Under the pieces are notes generated by a model. That model saw only the letters and a list, made by a program, of their open reading frames with translations, was not told where the DNA came from and made no database searches. Position numbers and translations under genes: made by a program. This document shows positions 36,869 through 46,976 of a DNA stretch of 64,000 nt, piece after piece. The stretch is taken from positions 3,286,001 through 3,350,000 of the forward strand of contig NZ_VFNC01000002.1 in the NCBI RefSeq assembly GCF_006715395.1. Direction: 5' to 3'. Numbering within the stretch: position 1 is the first letter of the stretch; each line of letters opens with the position of its first letter. This DNA comes from Streptomyces sp. SLBN-31. Its GTDB lineage: Bacteria > Actinomycetota > Actinomycetes > Streptomycetales > Streptomycetaceae.

Positions 36869-37603
36869 TCAGCAGGTGAGGTCGGCCGACTCCGGCAGGG
36901 AGCTCAGCAGACCGGGGCGTTCGCGGGCGATGTCCTTCTCCCCGACGAGGACATAGTCCGCGGTGGCCGCCTGCCGTGGGACGGCGACCAGGACGCGGTC
37001 ACCCTTGCGCAGGTCCTTGCGGACGGCCTCCTCGTCGACCAGCAGGCTCAGCTCCCGCTTTCCCTTCTCCGGCTTGTACGACCGGGTCACGCGCAGGGTG
37101 ATCCGCTCCTGCTCGGCCGTGCCGGGCACCGGTTCCACCCGGGTCACCTCGCCCTCGGCGACCAGGCCCGCGCAGGCCAGGTAGCCGGGACTGGAGAACG
37201 GCGAGCGGGGGGCGGCGGAGTCGGCGGCCTTGGCGCCGGACGCGCTGCTGGAGTCGGCGCTCATACCGCCGCCGACGCCGCTCTGCCCGAGCAGCCAGAC
37301 CATGCCCGACAGCACGCCTGTGACGGCGGCGACGGCGAGGCCCGCGAAGGCGAACCTGCGCACCGGACGCCGGTCGCGGGGCGCCCGTACCGCCGCGGGC
37401 CGCCGTTGCGGCCGCGGTTGGGCCGCCAGCGCGTCCCCGATCAGCCCGAGCTGCTCGCGCAGCAGCGCCACATCGGCCTCGGCCCGCCGGTGCTCGGCGA
37501 GGAAGGCCGCGTCGGCGCCGTCCGGGGGCCGCTCTCCGGTGATCGCGGCCATCAGCGCATCGGCGCCGTCGGCCATCCCGTGGGTCTCGTGTTCGGCGGT
37601 CAT
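36869..37603 (-). CDS. Putative membrane anti-sigma factor
   Basis: The 244-residue protein has a cytoplasmic N-terminal helical region (DALMAAITGERPPDGADAAF, then AEADVALLREQLGLIGDAL), one membrane helix (RFAFAGLAVAAVTGVLSGMVWLL, about 93-115) and an extracellular domain. It lacks the HxxxCxxC zinc motif of ZAS anti-sigma factors. The pairing with a sigma gene (stop at 37605, start at 37603) is the main evidence for its role. It would hold the sigma factor at the membrane until an outside signal arrives. Confidence 0.75.
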   Translation of the reverse strand: MTAEHETHGMADGADALMAAITGERPPDGADAAFLAEHRRAEADVALLREQLGLIGDALAAQPRPQRRPAAVRAPRDRRPVRRFAFAGLAVAAVTGVLSGMVWLLGQSGVGGGMSADSSSASGAKAADSAAPRSPFSSPGYLACAGLVAEGEVTRVEPVPGTAEQERITLRVTRSYKPEKGKRELSLLVDEEAVRKDLRKGDRVLVAVPRQAATADYVLVGEKDIARERPGLLSSLPESADLTC

Positions 37604-37604
37604 C

Positions 37605-38132
37605 TCACACCACCTCGTCCTCGTGCAGGCGGGCGCGCAGGGCCCGGACCGCCGTGTGCAGCCTGCTCTTGACCGTGCCCTCCGGGACGCCCAGTTCCTG
37701 GGCGATCGAGCGGACGGGCAGGTCGGCGTAGAAGCGCAGAACGAGGACCTGACGCTGGGCGTCGGGCAGCTCGTCCAGTCCCTGGGCGACGGCCACGGAC
37801 AGCACGCTGGTGTCCTCACCGGAGGGCTGCTCGTGCTGACGCAGGGAGGACAGCCGCTCCCCCAGCCGCTCCTGGCGCTTCTTGGCCCGGTGCCAGTCCA
37901 TGGCCAGGTTGGAGGCGACGACCGCCGCCCACGCGGAGACGTCCCGTGGGGCCTCGTACCCCTTCGCCGCCCGCTCCAGCAGCCGCAGGCGTACCTGCTG
38001 TACCCCGTCCGGCAGGTCCGCCTGCGGCACCCCGCCCAGCGCGAGCACCGCCCGCACCCGGCGTTCCTGAGCCGCGTCCAGGGGATCGCCGTGATCGTCC
38101 TCCTGGGCACGGCGGGCCTTTCTGCGCAGCAC
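37605..38132 (-). CDS. ECF RNA polymerase sigma factor
   Basis: The 175-residue protein has region 2 (LPDGVQQVRLRLLERA, SAWAAVVASNLAMDWHRAKK) and region 4 (LDELPDAQRQVLVLRFYADL, RSIAQELGVPEGTVKSRLH). The start is GTG 38132 with AGGGGGG upstream. An ECF-type promoter at 38163-38187 suggests self-activation. It is followed directly by its putative anti-sigma gene. The regulon is unknown. Confidence 0.88.
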   Translation of the reverse strand: MLRRKARRAQEDDHGDPLDAAQERRVRAVLALGGVPQADLPDGVQQVRLRLLERAAKGYEAPRDVSAWAAVVASNLAMDWHRAKKRQERLGERLSSLRQHEQPSGEDTSVLSVAVAQGLDELPDAQRQVLVLRFYADLPVRSIAQELGVPEGTVKSRLHTAVRALRARLHEDEVV

Positions 38133-38162
38133 AAGCCACCCCCCTCACCGCGTTTCCTCTAC

Positions 38163-38187
38163 GACGCAGCAGCGCACGGAAACGTTC
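38163..38187 (-). promoter_or_regulatory. ECF-type promoter upstream of the sigma gene
   Basis: On the minus strand GAAC (38187-38184), 17 nt and CGTC (38166-38163) match the -35 GGAAC / -10 CGTC pattern of ECF sigma factors. It lies 31 bp before the sigma GTG. The rest of the 305-bp divergent gap to asd holds a possible TTGGAC...CATGAT promoter for asd (near 38365-38396) and nothing else clear. Confidence 0.6.
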
Positions 38188-38395
38188 GACCGGATGTCGC
38201 CCCGCGCGTCGAGGCGTACGTCACACCCGCGCGCGGAGCTGCACGGCTTGCGGCGAAGGGGGATCGTAGGACGAACTTCTCCAGCTCAGCAGGGGCGCGG
38301 CGGGAGTTTGGCAGCCGCGGCTCCGGTGGCGCCGTCCCGCTCCTCGGGCATGGCACGCAAAGAATTGGACAGGTAGCACCGGGTCGGCCGCATGA

Positions 38396-39921
<1,526 letters not shown>

Positions 39922-40040
39922 GTGTTCACGGTCGCGCGCGGCCGCCGCGCTCACCGGCGGTTATTGGACATCGCCTTCCCCCCACCGGCGTGGAAGGATG
40001 GCCGGACCGCCGAACCGACACATACCGAGGAGATGACCGC

Positions 40041-42611
40041 GTGCCTGGCACAAACCTGACTCGCGAAGAGGCTCAGCAGCGGGCGAAGCTGCTCACCGTC
40101 GAGTCGTACGAGATCGACCTCGACCTCTCCGGCGCGCAGGAGGGCGGTACGTACCGGTCCGTGACGACGGTGCGCTTCGACGTCGCAGAGAACGGTGCCG
40201 AGTCCTTCATCGACCTGGTGGCCCCCACGGTCCACGAGGTCACGCTGAACGGCGACGCGCTCGACCCCGCGGAGGTCTTCGCGGACTCCCGCATCGCCCT
40301 TCCCGGCCTGCTGGAGGGCCGCAACATCCTGCGCGTGGTGGCCGACTGCGCGTACACCAACACCGGTGAGGGCCTGCACCGCTTCGTCGACCCCGTCGAC
40401 CAGCAGGCGTATCTCTACACCCAGTTCGAGGTGCCCGACGCCCGCCGGGTCTTCGCCTCCTTCGAGCAGCCGGACCTCAAGGCCACGTTCCAGTTCACGG
40501 TGAAGGCGCCGGCCGGCTGGACCGTCATCTCCAACTCGCCGACGCCCGAGCCCAAGGACGACGTCTGGGTGTTCGAGCCGACGCCGCGGATCTCGACGTA
40601 CATCACGGCCCTGATCGTCGGCCCGTACCACTCCGTGCACAGCGTGTACGAGAAGGACGGCCAGTCCGTGCCGCTGGGCATCTACTGCCGGCCCTCGCTC
40701 GCCGAGTTCCTCGACTCCGACGCGATCTTCGAGGTCACGCGGCAGGGCTTCGAGTGGTTCCAGGAGAAGTTCGACTACGCCTACCCGTTCCAGAAGTACG
40801 ACCAGCTGTTCGTGCCGGAGTTCAACGCGGGCGCGATGGAGAACGCGGGCGCGGTGACCATCCGCGACCAGTACGTCTTCCGGTCCAAGGTGACCGACGC
40901 CGCCTACGAGGTGCGCGCGGAGACGATCCTGCACGAGCTGGCCCACATGTGGTTCGGCGACCTGGTCACCATGGAGTGGTGGAACGACCTGTGGCTGAAC
41001 GAGTCGTTCGCCACCTACACCTCCATCGCCTGTCAGGCGCACCACCCCGCCTCGCGCTGGCCGCACTCGTGGACGACGTTCGCCAACTCCATGAAGACGT
41101 GGGCCTACCGGCAGGACCAGCTGCCCTCCACCCACCCGATCATGGCCGAGATCCGTGACCTGGACGACGTCCTGGTCAACTTCGACGGCATCACCTACGC
41201 CAAGGGTGCCTCCGTCCTGAAGCAGCTCGTCGCCTACGTCGGCATGGACGAGTTCTTCCGCGGCGTGCAGGCGTACTTCAAGCGGCACGCCTTCGGCAAC
41301 ACGCGCCTGTCCGACCTGCTCGGCGCGCTGGAGGAGACCTCCGGCCGCGACCTGGGGAACTGGTCGGAGAAGTGGCTGCAGACGGCCGGCATCAACGTCC
41401 TGCGCCCGGAGATCGAGACCGACGCCGACGGTGTCGTCACCTCCTTCGCCATCCGCCAGGAGGCCCCGGCGCTCCCGGCGGGCGCCAAGGGAGAGCCGAC
41501 GCTGCGGCCGCACCGCATCGCGATCGGCCTGTACGAGCTCGACGAGGCGAGCGGCAAGCTGGTCCGCGAGGAGCGCGTCGAGCTGGACGTCGACGGCGAG
41601 CTGACCGCCGTACCGCAGCTGGTCGGCAAGCGCCGCCCGGCCGTGGTGCTGCTCAACGACGACGACCTGTCGTACGCCAAGGTCCGTCTGGACGAGCACT
41701 CGCTGGCGTTCGTCACCGAGCACCTGGGCGACTTCGAGTCCTCGCTGCCGCGCGCCCTGTGCTGGGCGTCGGCCTGGGACATGACCCGGGACGCCGAGCT
41801 CGCCACCCGCGACTACCTGTCGCTCGTCCTGTCGGGCATCGGCAAGGAGTCCGACATCGGTGTCGTGCAGTCGCTGCACCGCCAGGTGAAGCTGGCGATC
41901 GAGATGTACGCCGACCCGACCGCCCGTGAGGCGCTGCTGACCCGCTGGACCGACGCCACGCTCGCGCACCTGCGTTCCGCCGAGCCGGGTGGCGACCACC
42001 AGCTGGCCTGGGCGCGTGCGTTCGCGGCCACGGCCCGTACGCCGGAACAGCTGGACCTGCTGGAGGCGCTGCTCGACGGTTCGCAGACGGTCGAGGGGCT
42101 GACCGTCGACACCGATCTGCGCTGGGCGTTCGTGCAGCGGCTCGCGGCGGTCGGCCGGTTCGACGAGGCGGAGATCGCCGCCGAGTACGAGCGGGACAGG
42201 ACGGCGGCGGGCGAGCGGCACGCGGCCAGCGCCCGCGCCGCCCGTCCGACGGCCGAGGCGAAGGCGGAGGCCTGGGCGTCGGTCGTGGAGTCCGACAAGC
42301 TGCCGAACGCCGTGCAGGAGGCGGTCATCGGCGGGTTCGTGCAGGCCGACCAGCGCGAGCTGCTGGCGCCGTACACGGAGAAGTACTTCGAGGTGGTCAA
42401 GGACATCTGGGGGTCCCGTTCGCACGAGATGGCCCAGCAGATCGCCGTGGGTCTGTACCCGGCGTTCCAGGTCTCGCAGGAGATCCTGGACCGCACGGAC
42501 GCCTGGATGGCCGACGCGGAGCCGAACGCGGCCCTGCGCCGCCTGGTCTCGGAGTCCCGCTCGGGCGTGGAGCGCGCGCTGAAGGCGCAGGCGGCGGACG
42601 CGGCCGTCTAG
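40041..42611 (+). CDS. pepN: Aminopeptidase N (M1 family), copy 2
   Basis: The 856-residue M1 metallopeptidase has GAMEN (about 264), HELAHMWFGD (about 298, zinc ligands) and NESFAT (zinc Glu). The C-terminal ERAP1-like domain is complete. The GTG start at 40041 has GAGGAGATG 5 nt upstream. The motifs WWNDLWLNESF match the classical PepN of Streptomyces better than copy 1 does. A strong terminator follows. Confidence 0.95.
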   Translation: MPGTNLTREEAQQRAKLLTVESYEIDLDLSGAQEGGTYRSVTTVRFDVAENGAESFIDLVAPTVHEVTLNGDALDPAEVFADSRIALPGLLEGRNILRVVADCAYTNTGEGLHRFVDPVDQQAYLYTQFEVPDARRVFASFEQPDLKATFQFTVKAPAGWTVISNSPTPEPKDDVWVFEPTPRISTYITALIVGPYHSVHSVYEKDGQSVPLGIYCRPSLAEFLDSDAIFEVTRQGFEWFQEKFDYAYPFQKYDQLFVPEFNAGAMENAGAVTIRDQYVFRSKVTDAAYEVRAETILHELAHMWFGDLVTMEWWNDLWLNESFATYTSIACQAHHPASRWPHSWTTFANSMKTWAYRQDQLPSTHPIMAEIRDLDDVLVNFDGITYAKGASVLKQLVAYVGMDEFFRGVQAYFKRHAFGNTRLSDLLGALEETSGRDLGNWSEKWLQTAGINVLRPEIETDADGVVTSFAIRQEAPALPAGAKGEPTLRPHRIAIGLYELDEASGKLVREERVELDVDGELTAVPQLVGKRRPAVVLLNDDDLSYAKVRLDEHSLAFVTEHLGDFESSLPRALCWASAWDMTRDAELATRDYLSLVLSGIGKESDIGVVQSLHRQVKLAIEMYADPTAREALLTRWTDATLAHLRSAEPGGDHQLAWARAFAATARTPEQLDLLEALLDGSQTVEGLTVDTDLRWAFVQRLAAVGRFDEAEIAAEYERDRTAAGERHAASARAARPTAEAKAEAWASVVESDKLPNAVQEAVIGGFVQADQRELLAPYTEKYFEVVKDIWGSRSHEMAQQIAVGLYPAFQVSQEILDRTDAWMADAEPNAALRRLVSESRSGVERALKAQAADAAV

Positions 42612-42628
42612 TCCCCGCTACGACGACG

Positions 42629-42660
42629 AAGGGCGCCCGGCGATCCGCCGGGCGCCCTTT
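42629..42660. terminator. Strong bidirectional terminator
   Basis: A perfect 14-bp stem (AAGGGCGCCCGGCG with its complement at 42646-42659) and a 3-nt loop end in TTT, between the convergent pepN copy 2 and SDR genes. Confidence 0.88.
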
Positions 42661-42673
42661 GCCGTACGTGTCC

Positions 42674-43432
42674 TCAGCGGGCCACCATGCCGCCGGTGAC
42701 GTTGACGAAGGTGCCGGTGAGGCCGGCCGCGTGGTCGGAGGCGAGGAAGACGGCGGTGGCGGCGACCTCGGCGAGGGTGGGGTTGCGGCGCGTCATGCGC
42801 ATCTGGGCGAGGCCCTCGACGATGCCCTGGACGGCGGCGGCGTCGATGGCCGGGTTGACCGCGGACAGCTTCTCGACCGAGAACGTCTCCGGCACGCCGG
42901 CCGCCCACATCCCGACGGCCCGCACCCCGCGCGGTCCCAGCTCGATCGCCAGGTTCCGCACGAGCGTGTCGATGGCGGCGTCGGCGGGCCCGGTCCCGCC
43001 CATCATCGGACTGCCGTGCGCGGAGCCGCTGTTCAGGGTGAGGATGACTCCGGAACCGCGTTCGGCCATGCGGCGGCCGGCCGCGCGGGCGGTGAGGAAG
43101 TTGGCGCGCAGGCCGTCGGTCACGGGCCGCAGGAAGTCGTCCACGGGCATCTCGGTGAGCGGGGCGCCCTGGACGTCGCCGCGCGTGACCAGGTTGAAGG
43201 AGACGTCGACGTCACCGACGCGCGCGAGGTGCTCCTCCACGGCCCGCTCGTCGAGCGCGTCCACCACGGCGACCTCGGCGTCCTTGATGCCGGCGGCCAC
43301 CGCCTCCAGCGTCTCGCGGGTGCGGCCCACCAGGTGCAGGCGGGCTCCCTCGGCGGCGAAGGCGCGGGCGACCGCACCGCCGATCGAGCCGCCGGCGCCG
43401 TAGACGATCGCGGTCTTGTCGGTGAGCAGCAT
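42674..43432 (-). CDS. SDR-family protein with degenerate active site
   Basis: The 252-residue protein has a Rossmann fold with YGAGGSIGGAVARAFA for the nucleotide and LNSGSAHGSP at the catalytic Ser position. Where YxxxK is expected the sequence reads TGPADAAIDTLVRNLA, so Tyr and Lys are replaced by Thr and Asp. It may bind NAD(P) without normal dehydrogenase activity, or use other residues. ATG 43432 has CAGGAG 6 nt upstream. It follows the sigma factor gene on the same strand after 82 bp. Confidence 0.8.
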   Translation of the reverse strand: MLLTDKTAIVYGAGGSIGGAVARAFAAEGARLHLVGRTRETLEAVAAGIKDAEVAVVDALDERAVEEHLARVGDVDVSFNLVTRGDVQGAPLTEMPVDDFLRPVTDGLRANFLTARAAGRRMAERGSGVILTLNSGSAHGSPMMGGTGPADAAIDTLVRNLAIELGPRGVRAVGMWAAGVPETFSVEKLSAVNPAIDAAAVQGIVEGLAQMRMTRRNPTLAEVAATAVFLASDHAAGLTGTFVNVTGGMVAR

Positions 43433-43514
43433 GGTGATCTCCTGAGGAAAGGTGGTCCGTGTCGGTCGGACATACAGACGCACGGGACCGCGAACGCTCA
43501 TCGGTCGGACGGGA

Positions 43515-44876
43515 TCACAGGCGCAGCGGCAGGCCGAAGGCCGGGAACAGGTGCGGCTCGAAGGAGGTGATCTCCACGATCCGGTCGTCGGCGTCGAAGC
43601 GCAGGACGTCGAGGACCTGGGCGCGGTAGACGTTGGTGCCGGGCCGGCGGACGTAACCGCCCGCCGCGAGCTGGCCGTTGGCGCGGGCGGGCAGGTGGCG
43701 CCAGTGGCCGAAGAACATGGGGGACGCCGGGTCGAGGGTGGGCCGCAGGAACTCCACGAGGGCGTCCCGGCCGGTGAACCAGAAGGGGTTGGGCGGCATC
43801 GTCAGCGTGACGTCCTTGCTGAGCAGGTCGGTCATCGCGGTGAAGTCGAGCGTCCGGGCCGCGGTCATGTACTGGTGCAGGACGGTGCGCTGGGACTTTG
43901 TGGGCTCGGCGGTGCGCCAGTCGGCGCGCCGGCCGGGCAGGTGGTCGCGGAGGGTGGGGCGGGCGCGCTGCAGGGCGCTGTTGGCGGAGGCGACGGTCAG
44001 GCCGAGGGCCTGGGCGGTCTCGGCGGCGGACAGGCCGAGGACGTCCCGCAGGATCAGCACGGCGCGCTGGCGGGGCGGCAGGTGCTGGATCGCGGCGAGG
44101 AAGACCAGCTCCAGGGTTTCCCGGGAGACCGCGGCGGCCTCGGGCTGTTCCTCGGCGGAGGGCAGTTCGTCGTCGGGGTAGGGCTGGAGCCAGGTGAGAC
44201 GTGCGGGGGGTTCGCCGGTGCCGTGGTTCATGCCGGGGATGGGCTCGTAGCACTGGGGGCGGCGGGCGGTGCGGCGCTGGAAGTCCAGGCAGGCGTTGGT
44301 GGCGATGCGGTACAGCCAGGTGCGGGCGCCGGCCCGCCCCTGGAACGCGTCCCGGGCCCGCCAGGCCCGCAGGAAGGTCTCCTGTACGAGGTCCTCGGCG
44401 TCGTCGTAGGAGCCGGTCATGCGGTAGCAGTGGACCTGGATCTCGCGGCGGTGGGCCTCGGTGAGGGCGGCGAAGTCGGTCTCGGTGAGGGGGGAGGGTT
44501 CCGTCACGGGGGCCGGCGTGACGCCTTCCTCGGCGGTGGCCGGCGTGACGTCTTCCGTCACGGCAGTCGGCGTGACGGAATCGTTCGCGGTGTCCCGTGC
44601 GACCCGGGCGACGCGCCTGAGCCGGGCGACGGACGCCGACAGCTCGGTCACCCCGGAGTACAGGACGGACGCCGGCTGCGGCACCAGCTCCGTCACCCGG
44701 CGCCCGATGTCGTCGATCAGCCCCTGCACGCCGGTCGCGGCGCCGGCCGCGTTGCCCTGCCGCTCCCGGTAGGCCTTCTGCCGGCAGGCGGCCGAGCAGT
44801 ACACGGAGCTGCGGCCGGTGCGGCCCGCCCGCGCGGGCAGCGGTTTGCCGCAGCTGGCACAGACGTCGGCGACCAT
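43515..44876 (-). CDS. ECF sigma factor with SnoaL-like C-terminus and N-terminal Cys4 ribbon
   Basis: The protein has 453 residues. It opens with a Cys4 cluster (Cys6, Cys9, Cys27, Cys31; CSAACRQKAYRER) and a Val-Thr-Pro-rich linker. Sigma regions 2 (FAALTEAHRREIQVHCYRMT, DLVQETFLRAWRA) and 4 (LPPRQRAVLILRDVLGLSAA, LGLTVASANSALQRAR) follow, then a SnoaL-like domain (ARTLDFTAMTDLLSKDVTLTMP) that often replaces an anti-sigma factor. The core is of the SigJ/SigX5 type. ATG 44876 has GGAGG 5 nt upstream. The linker DNA repeats CGGCGTGACG several times. The metal cluster on a sigma factor is unusual. Confidence 0.85.
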   Translation of the reverse strand: MVADVCASCGKPLPARAGRTGRSSVYCSAACRQKAYRERQGNAAGAATGVQGLIDDIGRRVTELVPQPASVLYSGVTELSASVARLRRVARVARDTANDSVTPTAVTEDVTPATAEEGVTPAPVTEPSPLTETDFAALTEAHRREIQVHCYRMTGSYDDAEDLVQETFLRAWRARDAFQGRAGARTWLYRIATNACLDFQRRTARRPQCYEPIPGMNHGTGEPPARLTWLQPYPDDELPSAEEQPEAAAVSRETLELVFLAAIQHLPPRQRAVLILRDVLGLSAAETAQALGLTVASANSALQRARPTLRDHLPGRRADWRTAEPTKSQRTVLHQYMTAARTLDFTAMTDLLSKDVTLTMPPNPFWFTGRDALVEFLRPTLDPASPMFFGHWRHLPARANGQLAAGGYVRRPGTNVYRAQVLDVLRFDADDRIVEITSFEPHLFPAFGLPLRL

Positions 44877-44957
44877 GGGCACCTCCGGGCCGGGCGCGTT
44901 GCGTCACGTGGGGACGGAGTGACGCTATCGCGGTACGCGGCCGCGGGGGAGTCTCCC

Positions 44958-45450
44958 TCACACCGGTTCGGCCGGCCCGGTGAGGTGGGTGCGGGCGACC
45001 TTGCGGAACGCGGTCGTCAGACGGCCGCGGTCGCCGGCCCGGGTGGCGAGGGCGACCTGGCTGGGCTCCACTCCGTGCAGCGGGACGGCGGCGAGGTCGG
45101 GGCGCAGCCGGATGCCCGTCGGCTAGGCCGTGCTGACGAGGGCCTCCCCGGCGGCGACGACCTCGAACTTGTCCTCCAGGTCCTGGATCTCGGGGCCCTC
45201 GGGCACCGGGCGGCCGTCCGGTCGCGGTTCCAGCCGCCAGAAGGCCGCCCAGGCGGGGTCGGCGCCGGTGATCCGGGGCATCGGCTCGTCCGCGATGTCG
45301 TCGACGGTCACGGACTCCTTGCCGGCCAGCCGGTGATCGACGGGGACCACCACGGCTCTGGGCTCGTCGTAGAGGACGGTCACGTCCAACTGGTCGGTGG
45401 CGAAGGGCAGCCGGGTCACCGCGACGTCCACCCGGTGTTCGAGCAGCGGT
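44958..45450 (-). pseudogene. LysR-type regulator remnant (C-terminal half, amber stop)
   Basis: The minus strand encodes the effector-binding half of a LysR regulator, from LLEHRVDVAVTRLPF through VVPVDHRLAGKESVTVDDIA to VVAAGEALVSTA. An in-frame TAG follows at 45125-45123. The same frame then continues with PTGIRLRPDLAAVPLHGVEP and RLTTAFRKVARTHL to TGA at 44958, the normal LysR end. The HTH half is missing: at about 45450 the sequence switches to an SDR remnant on the other strand. It is therefore both truncated and interrupted. Confidence 0.85.
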
Positions 45451-45941
45451 CCGCCGCCGTGCGGTTCCCGCCGACCGTGCACGGCCGCGGCGACCACGGC
45501 TTCATCGCGATGCTGGTCGCACTCGCCCGGGAGAAGGGCTTTTCCGGTCACGTCGGTGACGGCGCCAACCTCTGGCCCGCCGTGCACCGCTCGGACGCCG
45601 GCCGCCTGGTCCGGCTCACCCTGGAGTCGGCACCCGCGGGCAGCCGCCTGCACGCCGTGGGCGAGGAGGGCGTCCCGTTCCGTGACATCGCCGCCGCCAT
45701 CGGCCGCCACCTGGACCTGCCGGTGCGGTCCGTCCCCCCCGAGGAGGCGGAGTCCCACTTCGGCTGGCTCGGCCACATCGTCCCCCTCGACGTACCGGCG
45801 TCGAACACGCTGACCCGCAAGTGGCTGGCCTGGGAGCCGGCGGGCCCGGGCCTGCTGGAGGACATGGACGAGGGGCACTACTTCAGCGCGTGGGCCTCGG
45901 TGTGGACGCGGGCGAGGGCGCAGGGACGGGCGGCGGCGTAG
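45450..45941 (+). pseudogene. NAD-dependent epimerase/SDR remnant (C-terminal half)
   Basis: The plus strand encodes about 163 residues: VRFPPTVHGRGDHGFIAML, LWPAVHRSDAGRLVRLTLES, GVPFRDIAAAIG and ESHFGWLGHI. This is the C-terminal half of an extended SDR of the NAD-dependent epimerase type. The Rossmann half and start codon are missing. It abuts the LysR remnant head to head, so one deletion removed both N-termini and the divergent promoter. The 3' end overlaps the exporter gene by 59 bp. Confidence 0.85.
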
Positions 45942-46866
45942 GCGCGGGCGGCCGCGTGGGCGCGGGGCGGGGCGCTTCCTTCGCGGCGTTTCCTCCGGCG
46001 ACGCGGGAGGCGCGCCGGCCGGCCCCGAGCTGTCCCGTCACCGTCGCCCCGAACGCCAGCGCCATCCCCGCCAGTTGAACCGGCGTGAGGGTCTGGCCGA
46101 GGGCCGCCCAGCCGACGATCGCGGCGGTGAGCGGGGAGAGCGGGCCGAGGAAGGTGACCTGCGTGGCGGTCAGGCGGCCGATGCCGCGGAACCAGAGCCA
46201 ATAGGCGACGGCCGTGTTGGCCAGGGCGAGGTAGAGGTAGCCGCCGATCGCGCGGGCGTCCAGGGCGGGCGGGGCGCCCTCGACGAGGAGGGCGAGCGGG
46301 GCGATGAGCAGCCCTCCGGCGGTCAGCTGCCAGCCGGTGAGCGCGAGCGGGCCCACACCCTCGGGGCGCCCCCACTTCTTGGTCAGCACCGTGCCGGTGG
46401 ACATCGACACGGTCGAGGCGAGGGCGGCCAGGACGCCGACGGGGTCGAGCGCCCCGGCCGCCCTCAGGACGACGAGACTGACGCCGAACGCCGCCGCGGT
46501 CCCGGCGAGCAGGGCCCGCCGCGTCGGCCGCTGCCCCAGCAGCAGCGCCGACAGCCCGACCACGAACAGCGGCCCGACCGAGCCGACGACGGCCGCCATG
46601 CCGCCGGGCAGGCGGTAGGCGGACAGGAACAGCAGCGGGAAGAACGCGCCGATGTTCAGCGCGCCGAGCACACCCGCCCGCCACCACCAGGTGCCGCGCG
46701 GCAGCACCCGGCCGACGGCCAGCAGCACCAGCCCCGCGGGAAGGGCGCGCGCGAGCGCCGTGAACAGCGGCCGGTCCGCCGGGAGGAACTGGGTGGTGAC
46801 GGCGTAGGTGGTGCCCCACGAGACGGGCGCGAGGGCGGTGACCAGGACGGCGGCGGAGCGTTTCAT
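45883..46866 (-). CDS. EamA-family drug/metabolite transporter
   Basis: The 327-residue membrane protein has ten hydrophobic helices in two EamA repeats (WGTTYAVTTQFLPADRPLF in the first, GWQLTAGGLLIAPLAL in the second). A Pro/Ala-rich cytoplasmic tail of about 40 residues follows, part of it lying over the SDR remnant. It is probably an exporter of a small metabolite or drug. It is divergent from marR with a shared operator, so it is the likely MarR target. Confidence 0.88.
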   Translation of the reverse strand: MKRSAAVLVTALAPVSWGTTYAVTTQFLPADRPLFTALARALPAGLVLLAVGRVLPRGTWWWRAGVLGALNIGAFFPLLFLSAYRLPGGMAAVVGSVGPLFVVGLSALLLGQRPTRRALLAGTAAAFGVSLVVLRAAGALDPVGVLAALASTVSMSTGTVLTKKWGRPEGVGPLALTGWQLTAGGLLIAPLALLVEGAPPALDARAIGGYLYLALANTAVAYWLWFRGIGRLTATQVTFLGPLSPLTAAIVGWAALGQTLTPVQLAGMALAFGATVTGQLGAGRRASRVAGGNAAKEAPRPAPTRPPAPTPPPVPAPSPASTPRPTR

Positions 46867-46889
46867 GACCGGATTCCTTCGGCAGAATC

Positions 46890-46935
46890 AGCTTGGCTCT
46901 AATTAGCTTAGCGCTAAGCAACTTTCCGTCAAGCT
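46890..46935. promoter_or_regulatory. MarR operator: nested palindromes between exporter and marR
   Basis: The core GCTTAGCGCTAAGC (46906-46919) is a perfect 14-bp palindrome. AGCTTG (46890-46895) and CAAGCT (46930-46935) flank it at exactly equal distance from the same centre, so two MarR dimers could bind. The marR promoter follows: TTGCGG (46942-46947), 17 bp, GATACT (46965-46970), then the ATG 6 nt later. Confidence 0.75.
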
Positions 46936-46976
46936 ACTTTCTTGCGGCTGACCGGACCGGTGCGGATACTCGGGAC

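Noticed and set aside
45123..45125. TAG in the LysR remnant as a genuine gene end
   Set aside because: The same frame continues with typical LysR C-terminal sequence to 44958, so the TAG is a mutation within an already truncated gene.
43452..45450. Upstream part of a long plus-strand frame leading into the SDR remnant
   Set aside because: It is antisense to the sigma factor gene and unrelated to SDR sequence; the real SDR homology begins at about 45450.
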